Below, piece after piece: positions 58,271-64,000 of a stretch of 64,000 nucleotides of DNA; positions within the stretch are counted from its first letter, which is position 1; each line of letters begins with the position of its first letter. Below the pieces are notes generated by a model, which saw only the letters and a program-made list of their open reading frames with translations, was not told the DNA's origin and searched no databases. This stretch comes from Paulinella micropora (lineage: Eukaryota; Cercozoa; Imbricatea; Euglyphida; Paulinellidae). The stretch lies in assembly GCA_019918135.1 (NCBI GenBank), contig WBZZ01006247.1, forward strand, positions 47,501 through 111,500, in the 5' to 3' direction. The position numbers were made by a program, and so were the translations under genes.

Positions 58271-59850
58271 AGACAGGCTTCTCGATGAGGCCTGGCAAAC
58301 ATACCACCAACAAGTCCCACGCTTAAGGCAAACACTCACTTGCACCAAATACGCTAGTGAACGAACAGCTATCATCACTGCCGTAACTGCACCTGATGCC
58401 ACTGATGTGGACACTTTGTATTGGCCCGATGCCAACTACCTAAACCGTGTCCAGGCCAACCTCACGACAAGGGCCGTAGTCACCCTCAAGGGACTCGAGA
58501 ACGTCACTGGGATGTGGGAACGTGTTTTGATGGAACAGAAACACTGGCGGGATGCCATATTCCCACAGTCCTCCCCAACCTATGACGACCTCGTGTTTTT
58601 CCTTGACGCGGTGGAAACCCCAACTGACCCTTTCGCCAAGGTATCATTGTTCCTCACCTGGCTTAAGATCCGAACCACTCCCGCGACACTCCTTGACCTG
58701 TCTGACGAGGAGACCACAGTACCAGTGGCCCCTCATCCGGCGGCTACCCTCTATGTAACCAACTACCTCACTGTGGTAGACCTCATCCTCCAAGCCATTT
58801 CCGACTGCCTACGGATCCAAATAGCCGTGCATGCAGTGGGCGACGATCGAACTGCCTCCATACCGGGGGGTAGCTCGATAATCACTTTTCGTCGTGTATC
58901 AAGTAGACGGAATATGGTGGATGAACACATAGATAGGGATGCACCCCTCGAACGCCATCGCCCACCTAAGACAAAGACTGAAGACGCCAGTCATAAACGG
59001 GTGGACGCGGCGTTACGAGCCGTTCGGGACCATGTCAACTTTGACTTTGCAGCACACACGCAAAGTGCGAGACTCCCGTATCGAGAGGGCCTTAAGCTCC
59101 TAATGGCTTATGCTGCCCTGGATCGGATCGTGGCCAGTCACGCACTTACGGTAGCCGATGTGAAGCAACTGCTGAACAGTCTTGTGAGTGGGTGGCCATC
59201 TCAGACGCTACTCATTACGGACTGGCCTACTTGGCAGATGACTGGCGAGGCGGGTGTGGGGCAGGGGAAACTTACACTCGACCAGATTCCACATTACATG
59301 CTCCGCCAGTTCATATCCGCGGCAGATTGGGGCTACATTATGCTCCCCCATATTGCCGTCGACCTGGTCCAGGACGCCGCCAGGCGGATGTGGTAAGACG
59401 ATGTGGCAATCTCGTCCATCATCGATCTGAAACTGTTGACCAACTTAGTGAAGACCGATTTCGCTTCGTTGCTGTTGGCAGTCCTGAGTGGGATAGTGAA
59501 AGCCGAGCCACAACAAGGGCGGACTGATGGCGAGACGTTCGTCCGGAATGTCCTAACCAAAGCTCAGGACTTGGATAACACGAACTTCAAAATCGTGCGG
59601 TTTCGAACAGACCGTATGTGCAAAGTAAACCACTGGACAAGCAGTACCTTTGCTACCGGTGTCTTTACCTCGGACAAGACCGAAAGAGCCAAGCGGGCCC
59701 ATGTCCTGCTTAGAGCGATGACGATCACGGATAGCACGCTTGAGGACCACCAGCCCAAACCGGGCCAAGCGTTTGACGTGTGGACTTTCGTGACCGGCAG
59801 CAGCTGGTCCAACCGCCGTCAATCGTGGTCTAGCTCGTCCAGGAGCCCCT
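58270..59850 (+). mobile_element. Element F gag region
   Basis: Long open stretches give helix-rich protein with 'DANYLNRVQANLTTRAVV', 'LPYREGLKLLMAYAALDRIV' and 'DFASLLLAVLSGIVKAEPQQ', in keeping with a Ty3/Gypsy gag. A Ser-rich linker ('SSSSSSSYTPPP' type) follows near 59820-59890. Only structure and position support the call; sequence similarity to A and B gag is weak. Part of a broken element. Confidence 0.6.
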
Positions 59851-59949
59851 ATATCTCCTCGAGCTCCTCTAGCTCGTCGTACACCCCTCCACCCCTCACT
59901 TCCATTTGGGGGGGCGACCAACTCGGCCACCCCGGCCACCGGCACGTTC

Positions 59950-60680
59950 AACTTGATGCCTCCGGCTGGCGGGACGGCACTCCCATATCTGCCTCCCCCA
60001 CCGCCAATGCCTCCTCCTCCACCGCCCATGTCCTACCAGTATTACCCTTCCTCTGGGTTCGCATCTCCGCCACCGTTGTCACCGCCCCCGGTTCCGTACC
60101 CTCCTACACGGGGCGGGCCCACATCTGAGGGTAAGTCGGGCAAGAGAAAGCTCGGTGACAGCGGCGTGGTCAAACCGCTGTCTCACCTCCCACCGATCCC
60201 GGGCCCATACAATTGCCCGTCTCGTCTTTTTAACGAGACTATTGCGGGACCGTGGCACAAAAGCCCAGGTGCGGAGTGCTGTGATTATATGATGCATGCG
60301 GTCATCTTCAACCCGCTTGAGGACAACCGACTGTGGGTCGCCCCGTGCCAATGGTCGAATTCGTGTCAATACCAACACCCACGCCAGGGTCAAGAACGGG
60401 TGGAACCAATAAATGGTATATCCACCGTTGGTACGTGGGGCGATCCAAGGTGAAGAGGAATGGCAAATGGGTCCTTAACCCTAAGGACAACCTTACCGAA
60501 GGCATCCGAATTCCCGACGTCCAACCCGATGGGACGACGTACTTCTTGCCGCCCGGGCACGATCCGTCCTGGCTAGCTCAGTACTCAACCGAGGCCAAAG
60601 CTCGGGTGGAAAGGTACCGAAGCCAGGGCAGGAAATACGACGAAGTGGCATGCTATATGCCCGGGAAAGAACACCTGATC
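59950..60680 (+). mobile_element. Element F nucleocapsid-like region (CCCH-like)
   Basis: A Pro-rich stretch ('PPPPPMPPPPPPMSY') is followed by 'CCDYMM', a gap, then 'CQWSNSCQYQH' (C-x5-C-x3-H) near 60345-60380. As in A and B this suggests a CCCH finger rather than a CCHC knuckle. A further basic stretch follows. Part of a broken element. Confidence 0.55.
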
Positions 60681-61474
60681 GGTACATTACATACACATAC
60701 ACACCCTCTCAGACCTCAGATGCCCCTGTGCTCCATGCAGGCGTCAAAAAGGCGAAGACGGGAAACAAGAAACCCAAAAACAAATAACCGTGGGCCGCCC
60801 AATGCGTCCACACCGTGGTGCCTCGCCCTTGGGAGCGTCCTCTGGCCGGCAAACTAAGGCGCCCGCCATGGGGACGGCCGCAGAGCAGCCTACCGTAGTG
60901 GCTCCGACTCTTCTTTTCACGGTCCCGGCCCAATCGCCGACCGAAACTCTGTATAGTCCCATAGAGGCTACGACCTCACCGATAGAGGATAGCGTTGAGA
61001 CGAGGGATAAGGATATAGTGATGGGTAGCGACGACAATCGTCGGGAGCGTGTACCGAACGAGCCGGACACGGTCGCTGACCTTACCATAGAGGTCGGTTT
61101 ACCCCATCCCTTACCCAAAGACACCGTCGCAAAGGCGACGCCGGCTGTAGATCCTGACACGATCACATCAAGTATATGTGATGTGGGGGCACCCCATAAG
61201 CCCTCGGACCCTCGCGTAAGACGCGCGAGGCCTATCAGTGTCCGGCAGGTAGAAAAACCCGCCCTTTTGTGAACAAGGTAAATAAAGTATATGCAGGGGC
61301 ACGATCTTATGATATATACCCAGGGCCGACCCTATTAGATCGGCGTACCAGTCTGACAAGGGGTACGGTCATTAGATCTGATGTCAATCATCCACGCATA
61401 CCACGACCCGACGACAAGGCTGTTCCATCACTGCCGGTCGGATACACCCCTTCACCTTTCCAAGGGCAACCACT

Positions 61475-62260
61475 ATGGTCCTACCCGCCACAAGGGGTGA
61501 CAAAGCCATCGCCCCGGCAGTCATTCGCCAAATGGGTCTTACTCCATTGCACGACTCTGACCGACTCGGAGTGACGGCGCGATCACAAGCGCAACAGTTC
61601 GCCGAGACAGAGTTAAGACAGGCTTTGACAACCCGAGCCGAACCGGTAGACCTCCCGCCGGCGGAGGCACGGGACAAGAGCTGCACCAGATTATACTGGA
61701 AAGAGCTCAAGGGCTACCTAGATACCGGAAATGATAGCATGGCCCAGATCACATTCGCGGGCAAACGTTTCATAGACAAATATGGACGTCTGTTTGATTT
61801 TACTAAGACAGGCCCGCTTGGATATATCCGGGGTGCCAACGACGAACGGAGCGCGATCGTAGGGCGTGTCCCGTTGACAGTCGAATTCCCGTCCGGGATG
61901 TCTTTTTTCCGTTCATGTCTTGGTCGTCCCGGCCTTCCCAGGCACTATCGTTTTGGGCAAACCCGATCTCAAAATGATGGATGCACAGCTTATGCTGGGA
62001 CAGGATATCATCAAATATGGACGTGGACGACATGAGTCTGAATTCCCGATCCTAAAATCGGAAACGGACCTCCCACGACGGCATCCATATGGCGGTAGGG
62101 CTCAGGTCACACTGATACCACCGGCCCCTCCATTACCCTATGATGGACACCTCGCCGAGCAACCTCGTCTTACCCCACAGGGTACGGCATGGGTGTACGC
62201 CAATGTATACATCCCAGAGCCGGAAGACAAGCCACCCGATCCATGGGAGGACTTTTGAGA
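61475..62260 (+). mobile_element. Element F protease region
   Basis: 'YLDTGNDSMAQITFAGKRF' near 61710-61770 contains a retropepsin DTG context and aligns with 'GNDTMANINIVGRKF' of A and B. A beta-rich stretch with 'QLMLGQDIIKYG' near 62000 ends the domain. Part of a broken element. Confidence 0.78.
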
Positions 62261-62269
62261 ACTCGCGGC

Positions 62270-63090
62270 CAAGAGGGAAGCTCAGATCTTACTCCTGAAG
62301 CGTCAGAAAGACTCGTGGCCTGGCTTCGACCAGCCGGGTCAACTGACCAAGGGGGTTCACCAATACGTACGGGTCAAAACGAGCCTGGTATACCACGCTT
62401 CCAAAGCGCTGACGCATGCTAAAGCTGAAGCAATGGTACCAAGGCACAGATCCGATACAGCCGGAAAGCTTAACGGCGGTGCCCAAAATATTATCCGACC
62501 ACCTAGACCGGGGCGAAGACATTACGATTATCCTTCCAATCCATCCCACCGTCATGTGGTGGACAGATATTTTGGATCGGGTGATCGATGATCCTATTCC
62601 AATCCCTAGCCGACAGTCCAAACCCCTTATGGCCTTTCGCTTGGGGTCCGTTAAGGACGGGTTAGCATACCGTACCAAGCTCATGACCCGCAAGGTCGAT
62701 GACTTACGGGAAGCGGCATTCCAAATCTTCCCCGGCTTCTACCATAAGTCCGCGGCGAAACAATATGCCGAAATGATCACCGATCTACAGGAGTTTGCCT
62801 CTTGGGACACTCAATCCTCCACGCGATACCCTGGCCGGGACGCGAAGGACGAGATTGAAGACCCGGACTCCATACTTGAGTACCCGGATGACCCACGGGA
62901 CCAAAAACCCGTCGAGGACATCATTGACGAGGTCATGGCGCGACAACAGGGGTCGCCTGACTTTGTCAGGGACCTCAAGGCCCAATTCCTTAAGAACAAA
63001 AAGCTGTTCGGCCCACTTGTCGCTGGCGGGGTGACCCATGCTGCCGCCAGGATAGAACGACAAGTCGGACAGACTATGCCCCGCCTCAAA
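62270..63090 (+). mobile_element. Element F PR-RT spacer module
   Basis: 'DITIILPIHPTVMWW' near 62515-62560, 'VIDDPIPIPSRQSKP' near 62580-62625 and 'FPGFYHKSAAKQYAEMI' near 62730-62780 align with the module in A and B. An acidic linker ('EDPDSILEYPDDPRDQKP') and 'FLKNKKLFGPLVAGGV' lead to the RT, matching 'LKANKTIFDPPQAGGV' in A. Part of a broken element. Confidence 0.75.
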
Positions 63091-63099
63091 GGATCACGC

Positions 63100-64000
63100 C
63101 TCAGTTATAAAGAGGAGCAGATCTGCGAGGAAATGGTGCAGGCCATATTAGCCAAGCGACTGATCGAGCCATCGTGGTCGGAATTCCGATCGCCGGTCAG
63201 ACTGACCCCAAAGCCGGATGGTAAACAGCGCTTGTGCATCAACTACACCAGGCTGAACAAGATCATTAAGAGCGTCGAGGCCCCTATCCCTCGTATGCGA
63301 GATGGTCTTAACAAGCTTCGGCAGGCCAAATTCTTTACCAAACTCGACCTAAAGAACAGTTTCTGGAATATACCGCTCGAGGCGGAAAGCCGTCCGTTGA
63401 CTGCCTTCGCTGTCGGGGGGAGACTGTACCAATGGACAGTCCTCCCGATGGGACTGAAGACGGCCCCGGCAATATTTCAGGACTGTATGAACCAGGCTCT
63501 ATCGGACCTGAAATATGGGGAGGCCCAATTCATAGAGACCTACGGAAATACAAACTTATACAGCTTCTGTTATATCGACGACATCGTCATCTACTCCAAT
63601 AGGGAGGCGGAACACCTGGCTCATGTGTCAGATGTGTTGCGTCGTTTGGAGGCCTTCGGCCTGAAGCTGAACCTAGAGAAGTGCTCGTTCGCAAACGATC
63701 ACATCGACTATCTAGGATACAGGGTACAGGGGGGCGAGATAGTGCTAAAGCCGGAGAAGCGGGACGCCATTCGTTCCCTCCCGCGCCCTAACGCACGCAC
63801 AGCGCTACACACTTTCCTCTGTATGGCACAAGTCTATTCCGATTTATTCCCAACTTCCAAGACTTCGTCAAACCTCTGCGGGATTTCTGCCTTAAAGGTG
63901 ACCCGTATGGGGAGTGGCCACCCGGCCGAAGAGACGTATAACAAGTTGAAGGAAGCTTTAACAAGAGACCCTCTTACAGAGGGCGGGTCAGTCCTAATTC
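63100..64000 (+). mobile_element. Element F reverse transcriptase region (partial)
   Basis: Ty3/Gypsy RT blocks are 'LTPKPDGKQRLCINYTRLNK' near 63205-63260, 'FFTKLDLKNSFWNIPL' near 63330-63380, 'VLPMGLKTAPAIFQD' near 63440-63485 and 'CYIDDIVIYSN' near 63568-63600. 'IDYLGYRVQGGEIVL' follows near 63710. RNase H and integrase would lie beyond the window. Part of a broken element. Confidence 0.93.

Larger units (their letters stand above)
58270..64000 (+). mobile_element. Ty3/Gypsy-type element F (fossil, runs off the right edge)
   Basis: Plus-strand order is gag, a CCCH-like finger, protease, spacer module and reverse transcriptase, the last cut by the window end. Its PR-RT module and RT are clearly related to elements A and B but much diverged. 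The 5' LTR was not found; the upstream side is unassigned sequence and then E'. Broken, with several breaks; its relation to E' and the age of insertion cannot be fixed here. Confidence 0.88.

Overview
The window reads as repeat-dense eukaryotic nuclear DNA. The signs are spliceosomal GT-AG introns, LTR retrotransposons of two superfamilies, a Penelope-like element and tRNA-derived SINEs. I see no rRNA gene, no CRISPR array, no prokaryotic operon and no recognisable host housekeeping gene. A protist or alga is the most natural guess; no species can be named from the sequence alone.

About 57 kb is one nested stack of insertions. The outermost is a minus-strand copy of a Penelope-like element (E', 57437 to 57055 and then 74 to 1, running off the left edge). 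It is split by LTR element D (75-57054, target duplication AAAG). The left LTR of D was itself hit twice: by Ty3/Gypsy-type element B (234-23034, duplication AAAC) and by Ty1/Copia-type element C (23226-30446, duplication ATCTGCG). B contains a second Ty3/Gypsy-type element, A (625-10933, duplication GCAC), and a cluster of tRNA-derived SINEs with TTA tails (11.2-12.9 kb). A, B, C and D all read on the minus strand and all are fossils with several breaks.

Inside D lie about 22 kb not explained by LTR elements. At 34.1-42.1 kb there is an intron-bearing gene, on the minus strand, for a fusion of a DNA adenine/cytosine N-methyltransferase-like domain and a Cys-rich PHD-like C-terminus. A second, truncated copy lies head-on to it, so that two 3.49-kb arms form a nearly perfect inverted repeat around a 0.72-kb spacer. 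At 42.6-46.1 kb (plus) and 47.2-48.9 kb (minus) are two diverged, decayed copies of another intron-bearing gene. The introns of this district repeatedly carry a 19-bp palindrome, AAAAATATGNCATATTTTT. It is the best candidate here for something undescribed.

At 49.2-55.6 kb lies plus-strand element E, a Penelope-like retroelement with permuted domains: GIY-YIG endonuclease first, then a CxC linker, then reverse transcriptase. The right end of D (leader, primer site, LTR) follows at 55.9-57.05 kb. From about 58.3 kb to the right edge a further Ty3/Gypsy-type element, F, reads on the plus strand. It is a distant relative of A and B and shares an unusual conserved module between protease and reverse transcriptase.
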